64,000 nucleotides of DNA from Natrinema amylolyticum (GTDB taxonomy: Archaea > Halobacteriota > Halobacteria > Halobacteriales > Natrialbaceae): positions 372,001-436,000 of the forward strand of contig NZ_JAIWPJ010000003.1 of the NCBI RefSeq assembly GCF_020515625.1. Reading direction: 5' to 3'. The notes under the pieces are model-generated. The model was not told where the DNA came from. It saw only the letters and a program-made list of their open reading frames with translations, and did no database searches. A program made the translations under genes and the position numbers. Position 1 is the first letter of the stretch, and each line of letters starts with the position of its first letter. Below are positions 17,166-25,908 of the stretch, one piece after another.

Positions 17166-17789
17166 ATGTCTAACGAATCACAGAACCCAGTCACGCCGGA
17201 GCTACCCGACAGCCCCGTCCACACGACGGGCACCGATCACATCACCATCTGGGGAAGCAACGAGGCCGACACGATCGAGTTCTACCAGGACCTGCTCGGC
17301 ATGCCGCTCGTGCTCCGTCAGCCGAACCTCGACGATCCCTCGCAGACGCACCTGTTCTTCGACACGGGCGACGGTCGCATCCTCACCTTCTTCGTCAGCG
17401 ACGACCGCCCGTCGAACCGGCGCGGCCAGCGCGGCGGGACGGGTGCCGTCCACCACCTCTGTTTCAGCGTCGACCCCGACGACTACGAGGACACGATGCG
17501 GGCCCTCGAGGAGGCGGGCCACCAGTACAACGTCTTCGACCGGGGCATCTTCCACTCGATCTACACCACGGACAACAACGGCCTCGTCATCGAACTTTCG
17601 ACGGACAAGTACGAGGTCCCGGACGACCGCCGCGGCGAAGTGCTCGCCAAGGCACAGGAGCTCCGCGAGGAAGACGGCGCCGAGTACGCCAAGGACGAGC
17701 ACCTCCGCGGTGCGATCGAGGCGCTCGGCCTCGAACTGATCGAACACGATCTCCCTGACGCCGACACCGGCGTCGGTGGTGTCCAATGA
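17166..17789 (+). CDS. VOC-family protein, ring-cleaving dioxygenase or glyoxalase-like
   Basis: This 207-residue VOC protein has TGTDHITIWG near the N-terminus, LFFDTGDGRIL, VHHLCFSVDPDDYEDTMRAL and an Asp/Glu-rich C-terminus. The three ligands of a ferrous or zinc site could be His24, His in VHHLCF and Glu in LVIELST. The family includes MhqO-type enzymes acting on hydroquinones and methylmalonyl-CoA epimerase-like proteins. Because it is followed by a MhqD-like hydrolase, the first is favoured. Its stop overlaps the hydrolase start by four bases (ATGA). Confidence 0.75.
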   Translation: MSNESQNPVTPELPDSPVHTTGTDHITIWGSNEADTIEFYQDLLGMPLVLRQPNLDDPSQTHLFFDTGDGRILTFFVSDDRPSNRRGQRGGTGAVHHLCFSVDPDDYEDTMRALEEAGHQYNVFDRGIFHSIYTTDNNGLVIELSTDKYEVPDDRRGEVLAKAQELREEDGAEYAKDEHLRGAIEALGLELIEHDLPDADTGVGGVQ

Positions 17790-18442
17790 GCGCGGACGAC
17801 CGCGTCGACGGTCCCCATCAGGACCAGCAGCTCGTCACCGGCGGGACCGACCTCGCGGAGGCCGAGGCGGCGCTCGTGCTCACCCACGGTCGCGGCGCGG
17901 CCGCTCGCGGGATGATCCAGATGGCGAACGAGGTCCATCGGGAGGGCGTCGCCTTCCTCGCTCCGCAGGCGGCCCGCCGGACCTGGTACCCGAACTCGTT
18001 TCTCGAGCCCGTCGAGCGCAACGAGCCCGGTCGATCATCGGGCCTGCAGGCCATCAGTGACGCGATCGGCGAGGCCGACGACGCCGGCATCCCGACCGAG
18101 CGGATCATGCTGATCGGCTTCTCGCAGGGGGCCTGTCTCGCGAGCGAGTACCTCGCCCGCAACCCGCGGCGCTACGGCGGCCTCGCCGCTCTGAGCGGTG
18201 GACTCATCGGTGAGGAACTGGACGACGAGTATCCGGGTGACCTCGAGGGGACGCCGGTCTTCCTCGGCTGTAGCGACGTCGACCCGCACATTCCCGAAGA
18301 GCGGGTCCACGACACGGCCGCCGTCTTCGAAGACATGAACGCCGACGTGACGAAGCGGCTCTACGAGGGGATGGGCCACGGCATCAACGAGGACGAGATG
18401 GAGTTCGTCTCCGAGATGGTCGCGGCTCTGGTCGACGCTTGA
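17786..18442 (+). CDS. Alpha/beta hydrolase of the phospholipase/carboxylesterase type
   Basis: Compact serine hydrolase with the nucleophile elbow GFSQGACLA (Ser113), the acid in SDVDPHIP (Asp166) and His198 in GMGHGINEDE. The HGRGAAARGMI region supplies the oxyanion hole. The size (218 residues) matches YpfH/MhqD-type carboxylesterases that remove acyl or glyceryl groups. It is translationally coupled to the VOC protein. The pair resembles the bacterial mhq systems that detoxify quinones and catechols; that role here is inference. Confidence 0.85.
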   Translation: MSADDRVDGPHQDQQLVTGGTDLAEAEAALVLTHGRGAAARGMIQMANEVHREGVAFLAPQAARRTWYPNSFLEPVERNEPGRSSGLQAISDAIGEADDAGIPTERIMLIGFSQGACLASEYLARNPRRYGGLAALSGGLIGEELDDEYPGDLEGTPVFLGCSDVDPHIPEERVHDTAAVFEDMNADVTKRLYEGMGHGINEDEMEFVSEMVAALVDA

Positions 18443-18475
18443 TCCGGCTGCACGCGGCCGTACTCGAGGTTCGAA

Positions 18476-18895
18476 TCAGCGAATAACGGTCACCGGGACG
18501 GGGGCGCGACGGACGATCGTTTCGGCGACGCTCCCGAGCAGGACGCGGGAGAGTCCGGAGCGGCCGTGGCTCCCGATGACGATGTGCTCGATCTCGTCGT
18601 GGTCCGCTGCGAACGAGACGACCTCGCGCGCGGGCTTCCCGACGGCGGTTTCGGTCCGAAACTCGCGGTCGGGATCGCTGACGATCTCCGCGATCTCTTC
18701 GGGAAACTCCTCGGAGACCTCCTCCTCTTGTTCTCGAAGCATCTCCTGGACGATCTTGAGACCGGCCTCCGTGGAGCCGTCCGCCGCTTCGATGACGCGC
18801 AGCAGGACGATCTCCTCGTCGGGATACGTGGTAAACGCGTGTTCGACCGCCTCCTGTGCGGGTTCCGAGCCGTCGTAGGCCACGAGTATCGCCAT
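18476..18895 (-). CDS. Universal stress protein (UspA domain)
   Basis: A single 139-residue USP domain starts MAILVAYDGSEPAQEAVEHA. It carries the nucleotide-binding signature GSHGRSGLSRVLLGSVAE (G-2x-G-9x-G-S pattern) and ends VTVIR, so it is likely an ATP-binding member. It probably acts as a small cytoplasmic dimer in stress adaptation. It is convergent with the hydrolase and divergent from halocyanin. The GTATATACC box at about 18921 is a probable promoter, roughly 30 bases upstream of the start. Confidence 0.9.
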   Translation of the reverse strand: MAILVAYDGSEPAQEAVEHAFTTYPDEEIVLLRVIEAADGSTEAGLKIVQEMLREQEEEVSEEFPEEIAEIVSDPDREFRTETAVGKPAREVVSFAADHDEIEHIVIGSHGRSGLSRVLLGSVAETIVRRAPVPVTVIR

Positions 18896-19005
18896 ACGTT
18901 CACTACCACTTTCGGGAGTATATACCGGACGCTGGTGGTCGAGTGTAGCGAGGCGGAAGCCGCGCGAACGTCCGCACTATTCACCCGCTATCGAGGGACA
19001 AATTG

Positions 19006-19024
19006 ATATTTCTCTTCGAAATAT
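19006..19024. promoter_or_regulatory. Inverted repeat in the halocyanin promoter region
   Basis: ATATTTC-TCTTC-GAAATAT has 7-base arms separated by five bases, 24 bases upstream of the halocyanin start. It overlaps the probable TATA region, so it could be an operator for a redox or metal regulator. Because A/T-rich repeats arise easily, confidence is low. Confidence 0.35.
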
Positions 19025-19047
19025 ACCGGCGTACTCGATCCCTTCAT

Positions 19048-19665
19048 ATGACTACCAGATCGTTTTCACGGCGTCGCGTGCTCCAACTGACCGGCGGAAC
19101 GACGATCGTGGGTCTCGCCGGCTGCTCCGGAACCAGGTCGAACGGTGACGACGAACATCCCGACGATGGACACGATCACGGCGATGACGGCCACGAGGGT
19201 GGTGGGCACGAACACGATGCAGACATCGGTGACCCGTCCGACTCCGCAACCGTGTCGATGATCACGACGGACGATGGCGATCACTTCGATCCGCACGTCG
19301 TCTGGGTAGAGTCCGGCGGCAGCGTCAGTTGGACCAACGAGAGCGGCAGTCATTCCACCACCGCCTATCACACGGCGAACGACGAACCGGGACTCGTCCC
19401 CGAGGGGGCAGCCGAGTGGGACAGCGGCGTCCTCTCGGAACAGGGAGCCGCGTTCGATCACACGTTCGAGACCGAGGGCGTCTACCACTACTTCTGCACT
19501 CCCCACGAAACGTCCGGGATGATCGGCAGCGTCATCGTCGGCCGGCCCGACCCGCACGAACAGCCCGCGCTCGCCGATCCTCCCTCCGACAAACCCGAAG
19601 CCGTTCGCGGAAAGCTGACGAAGCTGAACGAGCGGATCAGGGACGCGCTCGGCCACACTCACTAG
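19048..19665 (+). CDS. Halocyanin-like blue copper lipoprotein
   Basis: The protein starts MTTRSFSRRRVLQLTGG with a Tat motif and lipobox LAGC (Cys26). A His/Asp/Gly-rich linker (residues 36-57, HPDDGHDHGDDGHEGG region) is followed by a cupredoxin domain. Ligands are visible: His102 in SGSHSTTAY, Cys150 and His153 in YFCTPHETSGM, and Met158. It is a small periplasm-facing electron carrier attached to the membrane. The His-rich linker could bind metal. The ATG at 19048 is preferred because the Tat motif follows; a TTG at 19003 would add an unlikely extension. Confidence 0.9.
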   Translation: MTTRSFSRRRVLQLTGGTTIVGLAGCSGTRSNGDDEHPDDGHDHGDDGHEGGGHEHDADIGDPSDSATVSMITTDDGDHFDPHVVWVESGGSVSWTNESGSHSTTAYHTANDEPGLVPEGAAEWDSGVLSEQGAAFDHTFETEGVYHYFCTPHETSGMIGSVIVGRPDPHEQPALADPPSDKPEAVRGKLTKLNERIRDALGHTH

Positions 19666-19706
19666 CGGCCGCGAATATCGTGCCGTCCGTTGGTCGCTCG
19701 CGGCGA

Positions 19707-20801
19707 TTACTCTTCGAACCCGTCCTCGAATCGGAACGTCCCGTCTCGCTGCACCACTTCGCCGTCGACTTCGATGAACGAATCTTCACTCATATCGACG
19801 ATCATGTCGACGTGCACGGCGGAGTCGTTGGCCTCGTTGCCCTCGCCGACGGTGTCGTCGTAGGCGCGGCCGACGGCCATGTGGACCGTATCGCCCATCT
19901 TCTCGTCGAACAGCATGTTGTAGGTGAACTGGTCGATGTCGCGGTTCATCCCGATGCCCAGTTCGCCGAGTCGGCGCGCGCCCTCGTCCGTGTTGAGGAC
20001 CTCCGTGAGGACGTCCTCGTTTTTCGCCGCCGAGTGCTGAACCACTTCGCCGCCCTCGAACTCGAGGTAGACGTCGGTGATCTCCCGACCCTGATGGTAC
20101 AGCGGCATGTCGAACAGGACCTCGCCCTCGACGCTGTCGGGCTGGGGCGCGGTGAAGACCTCGCCGCCGGGGAGGTTATGCTCGCCGTGGTCGTTCAGCG
20201 TCGGGTTGTCTTCGATGGACATCGTCACGTCGGTCGTGTCGCCGCTCTTGATCCGGATCTCCTCGGCCGGGTCCATGATCTCGACCATGTTCGCCTGGTG
20301 CTCGCGCTGTTCGTCCCAGTCCTTGTTGACGGCGTCCCAGACGAAGTTCTCGTAGCCCTCCGTGCTCATCTCGGCGAGCTGGGCGTTGGCCGGCGCGGGG
20401 TACTGCGTGAGACACCAGCGCTTGGAGAGGCGCTCCTCGAGAATGGGGCGGTGCGCCTGCTGGTGGGCCGCGCTGACCTCGGGGTCGACGTCGCTGGTCT
20501 GAGTGACGTTGTCCGTCGCGCGGATGGCGATGTAGACGTCCGTGTTCTGGATGAGCGCGAGTTCGTGTTCCGGCGTGTCGAACTCGCCATCAGATGAGCG
20601 CAGATACGCCCGCTGCTGTCGTTTCCCGGTTCGCTGGCTCGTCGTGATCGGGTTCGCGCCCCGATCGCCGATCACTTCGTGGAGGGCGACGACCAAGTCC
20701 TCGGCGACGGGATGGGCATCGACGACGACGTTGTCGCCTTCCTCCAGGTCGACCGAGTGGTCAGCGATGATCTCGGCGTGTTCGCGGATTCGCGGGTCCA
20801 T
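19707..20801 (-). CDS. M29-family aminopeptidase
   Basis: This 364-residue protein opens MDPRIREHAEIIADHSVDLE and GDNVVVDAHP, as in the thermophilic metalloaminopeptidase family M29 (AmpS/AmpT). C-terminal metal-ligand regions are visible: LEFEGGEVVQH (Glu), FDEKMGDTVHMAVGRAY (Glu, His) and SAVHVDMIVDM (His, Asp). It cuts N-terminal residues from peptides in the cytoplasm. I chose the ATG at 20801 because it matches the family start; an upstream in-frame GTG would add a Ser-rich tail with no homology. It stands alone, convergent with halocyanin. Confidence 0.88.
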   Translation of the reverse strand: MDPRIREHAEIIADHSVDLEEGDNVVVDAHPVAEDLVVALHEVIGDRGANPITTSQRTGKRQQRAYLRSSDGEFDTPEHELALIQNTDVYIAIRATDNVTQTSDVDPEVSAAHQQAHRPILEERLSKRWCLTQYPAPANAQLAEMSTEGYENFVWDAVNKDWDEQREHQANMVEIMDPAEEIRIKSGDTTDVTMSIEDNPTLNDHGEHNLPGGEVFTAPQPDSVEGEVLFDMPLYHQGREITDVYLEFEGGEVVQHSAAKNEDVLTEVLNTDEGARRLGELGIGMNRDIDQFTYNMLFDEKMGDTVHMAVGRAYDDTVGEGNEANDSAVHVDMIVDMSEDSFIEVDGEVVQRDGTFRFEDGFEE

Positions 20802-20885
20802 GCCCCCGCATTTGTGGGAGGAGGAAAAAATGGTTCGTAATGAGGAACCCGCCGGTCCCACGCGACTGCGGCGCGCTCCCGCCGC

Positions 20886-21974
20886 TCAGTCGGTCGCGAA
20901 CCCGTACTCGTCGGTCTCGCCCCTGCCGGGTGCGTCGCTCGAGGAGCCGCCGGTCGCGCCCGGATCGGCCCCCTCGAGATGCGCTCGGAAGAACGAGACC
21001 GTCGCAGCCGTCAGGAGGACGCCGACGGGGGCCGAAACGAGCAGTGCGAGCAGGAGCCCCGCACTGCCACTGCTCACCGATACCGACAGGACCGCGGACA
21101 CGACGACCGCGGCGATCGCGTGCCAGAACGCGAAGCTGAGCACCGGTCCGCCCGCGGTCGTCAACCGAATCGACTGGCGAAACGCCTCGAGAAACGGAGC
21201 GTCGTCGACGACGAACAGGAACGGGACGGGGTAGAACACGTAGCCGAGGACGATGATCGCCGGAAACGCGAGCCAGACGAGCGGCCGTACGAGAACGAAA
21301 ACCGGGAGTACCAGCAGGAACGTGCCGAATGCGACGAGATTGTACAGGACGAACCGCGGCGCGTAGGCGACCACACACGAGCCGACGGCGAGCGGCTCAC
21401 CGCGGAGTCGCCGATCGAGTCCGCCGACGTACGCCGCCATCAGAATCCCAGATATCACCGCGTACGCGGCGAGCGCGAGGCCGAGCCACGCCATCGTCTC
21501 GGCGCTGATCGCCTCGAGCGGGACCGCGACGGTTTCGACGGGGGTCTCGATCGTCACGTCCGGCCCGCCGGATCCGGTCGATCCGACGGGGGTCGTCGGT
21601 TCGCCGGTCGGAGCGGGGTCGCCGGGCGCGTCGCCGATCGAGGGGGCGTGCGGGTCCCCGCTCGTGGTCCGCGTCGTCGCGGGTGGATCCGGCGGGTCCG
21701 CGAACCGCCACAGGTCCACGAGCGGCGTCGGCAGGAGGAACTCGAAGTTGACGGCGAACCCACGACCGGTGTGAGCGAGCGCGCGTTGCACCTTCTCGAA
21801 CTCGAGCAACGCGGTGAACAGGGGAACGAGCGCGAACGCCCAGAACTCGTCGAACCGACCGGCGACTCGAGCCGCGTGCTGTCGAAACGAACCCGAACGC
21901 CCGTCGTCCGGATCGTCGGCGGGCGTCGACGGGCCGTCGTCCGAGGGCGGTCCGGTGTGCGGAGCGGGAACCAT
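20886..21974 (-). CDS. Haloarchaeal multi-pass membrane protein, function unknown
   Basis: A 362-residue protein with a disordered Pro/Ser/Asp-rich N-terminus, an amphipathic segment (FDEFWAFALVPLFTALLEFEK), a Thr/Pro/Gly-rich loop and six or so helices in the second half, for example WLGLALAAYAVISGILMAAY, FVLYNLVAFGTFLLVLPVFV and AVVVSAVLSVSVS. The C-terminus is polar. It resembles haloarchaea-specific DUF7544-type membrane proteins by composition, but I am not certain. The gene is divergent from the threonine aldolase. Confidence 0.75.
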   Translation of the reverse strand: MVPAPHTGPPSDDGPSTPADDPDDGRSGSFRQHAARVAGRFDEFWAFALVPLFTALLEFEKVQRALAHTGRGFAVNFEFLLPTPLVDLWRFADPPDPPATTRTTSGDPHAPSIGDAPGDPAPTGEPTTPVGSTGSGGPDVTIETPVETVAVPLEAISAETMAWLGLALAAYAVISGILMAAYVGGLDRRLRGEPLAVGSCVVAYAPRFVLYNLVAFGTFLLVLPVFVLVRPLVWLAFPAIIVLGYVFYPVPFLFVVDDAPFLEAFRQSIRLTTAGGPVLSFAFWHAIAAVVVSAVLSVSVSSGSAGLLLALLVSAPVGVLLTAATVSFFRAHLEGADPGATGGSSSDAPGRGETDEYGFATD

Positions 21975-22130
21975 ACGTCGCCGTACTCGTGACGGATCAG
22001 TGAACCTTTCCCTCGACGCGAACGTCGCGCTCGAGGACGGCGATGCAGACCTCTGAGGTGAGGCGGGGAGTCCGAACCCCCTCGAGAAACGGGGGCGACA
22101 TATTTCTCCCTCGTTCCGGTATCGATACCT

Positions 22131-23147
<1,017 letters not shown>

Positions 23148-23157
23148 CGGGGGCGGG

Positions 23158-23304
23158 TTACCGTTCGCCGCGCATCCCGTCGCGGAACTCGAGGACCGTC
23201 CGTCGGAGGAGGAGATACGCGAAGAAGACCAATCCGAGCAGGATCAGGACGACCGCGATGATGACTGGGTCGTCGGGGAGGAAGCCGATGATGGAATCCA
23301 GCAT
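23158..23304 (-). CDS. 48-residue single-helix membrane miniprotein
   Basis: The ORF reads MLDSIIGFLPDDPVII and then AVVLILLGLVFFAYLLL, followed by an Arg/Glu-rich tail ending MRGER. One strong transmembrane helix sits between a short acidic head and a basic tail, so the C-terminus would face the cytoplasm. It was missed by simple length cut-offs. It converges with the aldolase gene eleven bases away. Codon use (GTC, CTC, GTG, ATC) is like real haloarchaeal genes. The function is unknown. Confidence 0.65.
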   Translation of the reverse strand: MLDSIIGFLPDDPVIIAVVLILLGLVFFAYLLLRRTVLEFRDGMRGER

Positions 23305-23692
23305 ACGCGGCGGCTACACTGTCAGCGTGGTTAACCGTTTCGACCTCGCTCGCGCCCGTGCGACCGGTTCGCTAACTAAAACCGGTCTTTCAGTTTGCGC
23401 TGCCTATAACGTCGGCCGGGCCGTCGGTCGAGGTGTGCCTCGATCGTCGGCTCTCCCCTCCCGACTCCGTTCCGAGGGCCGTTCTCGAGATCGAGGCCAC
23501 TGTCCGTCCCTCCGATCGCGTCGGCCCGCCCGCGGCTCCGCTCCCGTCTGACGGCCGTCGCGGCGGGCGGGTCGACTTCCCCTGCTCTCGGTCCCGCGTC
23601 CGATCCGCCCCGCTGACGCTGTGTCCCCTGCCGTCCCGCTCGCCGGCTCACCGGTTCTTCCACCAGTCCTCCGTACTGGCCCCGTTTCCGTG
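23305..23692. other. Intergenic stretch without a supported gene
   Basis: About 390 bases of very C-rich plus strand with only shadow-like open frames. The sequence ACTAAAACCGGTCTTTCAG at 23375 is the only A/T-rich spot and could be the promoter of the miniprotein gene. No RNA or repeat seen. Confidence 0.4.
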
Positions 23693-24238
23693 TCACCGTC
23701 CTGCGTCGACGTCCCCGTTGCTCCCCGGAATCCGGACCGTTTCGATGACCGTCCCGTCCGGTTCGCGAATCTCGCCGGCGAGGCCGCCGTCCTCGGACTC
23801 CTCGAGCACGACGAAGCCAGGTCGATTCCCGCGCGGATCGGCGTGGCTGCCGGGGTTGAGCAACTGAACGTCCTCGGTCTCGACGACCGTCGGCCGGTGG
23901 CTGTGCCCGAAGACGACGACGTCGGCCCCACGCGAGCGACCGAACATCGCGAGTCCCGTCTCACCGCCGTCGCGTCGGTGAGTGACGGCGAACCGGACGC
24001 CGCCCGCCTCGACGACGCGAGCCGTTGGCAGGCGGTCGCGTACCGCCGCGCTGTCGGCGTTGCCGTGGACCGCGAACAGGCGGTCGCTCTCTTTCCGGAA
24101 CCCCTCGAGCGCCGTCTCGCTCGTGAAATCGCCCGCGTGGACGACGGTCTCGGCCTCGCGGGCCGCAGTCAGCGCGTCGCCCTCGAGTTCGTGACCGCCG
24201 CTACTGTGCGTGTCCGAGAAGATCGCGATCATGGTCAT
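23693..24238 (-). CDS. YfcE/MJ0936-type metallophosphodiesterase
   Basis: This 181-residue phosphoesterase has the dimetal motifs in order: FSDTHS (DxH), VVHAGDFTSETAL (GDx), AVHGNAD (GNH-like), VTHR and VFGHSHRP (GHxH). This is the small archaeal phosphodiesterase family known to hydrolyse bis(p-nitrophenyl) phosphate and cyclic or nucleotide substrates in vitro; the physiological substrate is unknown. Start is ATG 24238 or the ATG at 24232; both lie on a GGATG-like upstream sequence, so the first residue is uncertain. Confidence 0.9.
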   Translation of the reverse strand: MTMIAIFSDTHSSGGHELEGDALTAAREAETVVHAGDFTSETALEGFRKESDRLFAVHGNADSAAVRDRLPTARVVEAGGVRFAVTHRRDGGETGLAMFGRSRGADVVVFGHSHRPTVVETEDVQLLNPGSHADPRGNRPGFVVLEESEDGGLAGEIREPDGTVIETVRIPGSNGDVDAGR

Positions 24239-24388
24239 CCTTCGCCCGTCACTGACAGGTTCCTTTCGGATGCGGTCGGCGGTGCCGAGTAGATCGGGGT
24301 CGGGAAGCGGTTCGTCCGGGTCCGGCCGATGACGGACCGGCTCTAGAACGGCTTACACTTTTAGGTCCACCCTCCGTAGTCGCCGGCG

Positions 24389-25333
24389 ATGGCCAGTAGC
24401 ACTTCCGTCGTGCTCGCCGCACTGTTCGCGAACGGCGCGATCGCGATTCTCAAATTCGTCGGGTTCACACTCACCGGGAGTCCCGCCATGCTGTCGGAGA
24501 CGTACCACTCGATCTCGGACACGGGGAATCAGGTCTTCCTGTTGGTCGGGATCAAGTACGGTGCACAGGAGGCCACGCGGAGCCACCCGTTCGGCCACGG
24601 CAAGGCGCAGTTCTTCTACAGCCTGCTCGTGAGCATCATGCTCTTTGGCATCGCCGGCTGGGCGAGCGCCAGACACGGCTACAGCGCGCTGCAGGAGGGC
24701 GGCGTCCATCGGGCCAGCGAGGACGTCACGCTGCTCGGCGCACAGTTCGACCCCATCTTCGTCAACTACGCCGTGTTGCTCGGCGCGATCCTCTTCGAGT
24801 CCTATGCGCTCTGGAAGGCCTACCAGGGGATCAGTCGCCAGATGGACGAGCACGACTGGACGACCCTCCGCGAGGCGTTCAAAAAGACCAGCGACGTGAC
24901 GACGCTGACCGCGCTCACCGAGGACTCCATCGCGCTCGCCGGTGCGGGAATCGCCCTCTTCGGGGTGTATCTCACCCGGACCACCGGAAACCCGATGTAC
25001 GACGCCGGTTCGGCCCTCATCATCGGGATCATGCTCATGGGCTTCGCCCTCGCGCTCGGCTGGCAGAACAAGCGACTCATTCTCGGGGAGAGCCTCGCGA
25101 AAGACGACGAGGACGAACTCCGGCGGATCGTCACCGACTGGGACGGCGTCACCGAACTCGTCGACCTCCGAACCGTCTACTTCGGAGCCGAGGAACTGCT
25201 CCTCACGGCCGACGTGGCGTTCGAACCCGGTCTCGACGCCGAGACGATCAACGAACGCATCACGCAGATCGAACTCGCGCTGATGGAGCACGACGATCAG
25301 ATCCAGAAGGTCTACATCGAACCCGAGACGTAG
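24389..25333 (+). CDS. Cation diffusion facilitator (ZnT9-like CDF) transporter
   Basis: A 314-residue CDF protein with about six helices and a C-terminal cytoplasmic domain. The first metal pair is present in SETYHSISDTGNQ (His40, Asp44), but the helix V site reads LTEDSIALAG, with Glu178-Asp179 in place of the usual His. That is seen in ZnT9/YdfM-type members. It probably exports a divalent metal ion by proton antiport, or has a different metal preference. An A/T-rich CTTACACTTTTAGG sits about 25 bases upstream as promoter. Confidence 0.88.
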   Translation: MASSTSVVLAALFANGAIAILKFVGFTLTGSPAMLSETYHSISDTGNQVFLLVGIKYGAQEATRSHPFGHGKAQFFYSLLVSIMLFGIAGWASARHGYSALQEGGVHRASEDVTLLGAQFDPIFVNYAVLLGAILFESYALWKAYQGISRQMDEHDWTTLREAFKKTSDVTTLTALTEDSIALAGAGIALFGVYLTRTTGNPMYDAGSALIIGIMLMGFALALGWQNKRLILGESLAKDDEDELRRIVTDWDGVTELVDLRTVYFGAEELLLTADVAFEPGLDAETINERITQIELALMEHDDQIQKVYIEPET

Positions 25334-25357
25334 CCGTTTCGCCCCACGCCGAACGCT

Positions 25358-25768
25358 CTATTCTTCGCGTTCCTCGTCCGTATCGTCGTACCCTGCGACC
25401 ACCGTCGATCCCGGCGGCCGATCGTTCAGTACCGCCGTCACCGTCGTCTCCTCGAGATCGACCGTCGACTCGAGGGGCTCCCACCCGTCCTCGATCTCGA
25501 CGGCGACCGCCACGTCGGTCGGACTCGCGCCGGGCGGCAGTTTCGAGGGATCGTAGACGAGCGCGATCCGGACGGCCTCGACCGCCTTCAGCTCCTCGAG
25601 GTCTACGAGATCCACGGGGTCGGCGAGGGCGTCGACCGGCGGTTCGCGCCCGCTCTTCGCGAGGTCGAACCCGTCGGGGACGACGCCCGCGACGAGTTCG
25701 ACGCGGGCTCCCACCTGCTCGAGGGTGTACTCGGCGACGTTACTGGCATCGTAGCCGGGAATAGCCAT
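25358..25768 (-). CDS. Hypothetical beta-sandwich protein, 136 residues
   Basis: The protein starts MAIPGYDASNVAEYTLEQVG and contains ALVYDPSKLPPGASPTDVAV and an ending DRPPGSTVVAGYDD. This order resembles the Ig-like fold of PGF-pre-PGF-type haloarchaeal surface domains, but there is no signal peptide or anchoring motif, so it is probably cytoplasmic. An in-frame start 24 bases upstream exists. It is convergent with the CDF gene and divergent from the helicase. No function is assigned. Confidence 0.65.
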   Translation of the reverse strand: MAIPGYDASNVAEYTLEQVGARVELVAGVVPDGFDLAKSGREPPVDALADPVDLVDLEELKAVEAVRIALVYDPSKLPPGASPTDVAVAVEIEDGWEPLESTVDLEETTVTAVLNDRPPGSTVVAGYDDTDEEREE

Positions 25769-25908
25769 ACCGGGGACAGGCACTCGAGACACATGGCCCT
25801 GTACCGCGCGTTCGCCGGCCGGTGGTGCTCGCCGTCGTCGGGCGGTCTTAAAGGGACCGGGCGAATCGAGACGAATCCTTTTATCGCAGCGCGAACCTAT
25901 CGTATCGT

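Noticed and set aside
18462-18480. GGTTCGAATC resembling a tRNA T-loop
   Set aside because: No matching acceptor, D or anticodon arms; the sequence lies at the end of the hydrolase/usp gap and is a chance match.
22118-22129. GGTATCGATACC palindrome just before the threonine aldolase start
   Set aside because: Only 12 bases and made of common ATCGAT; too weak to call an operator, so it is only mentioned in the gene entry.
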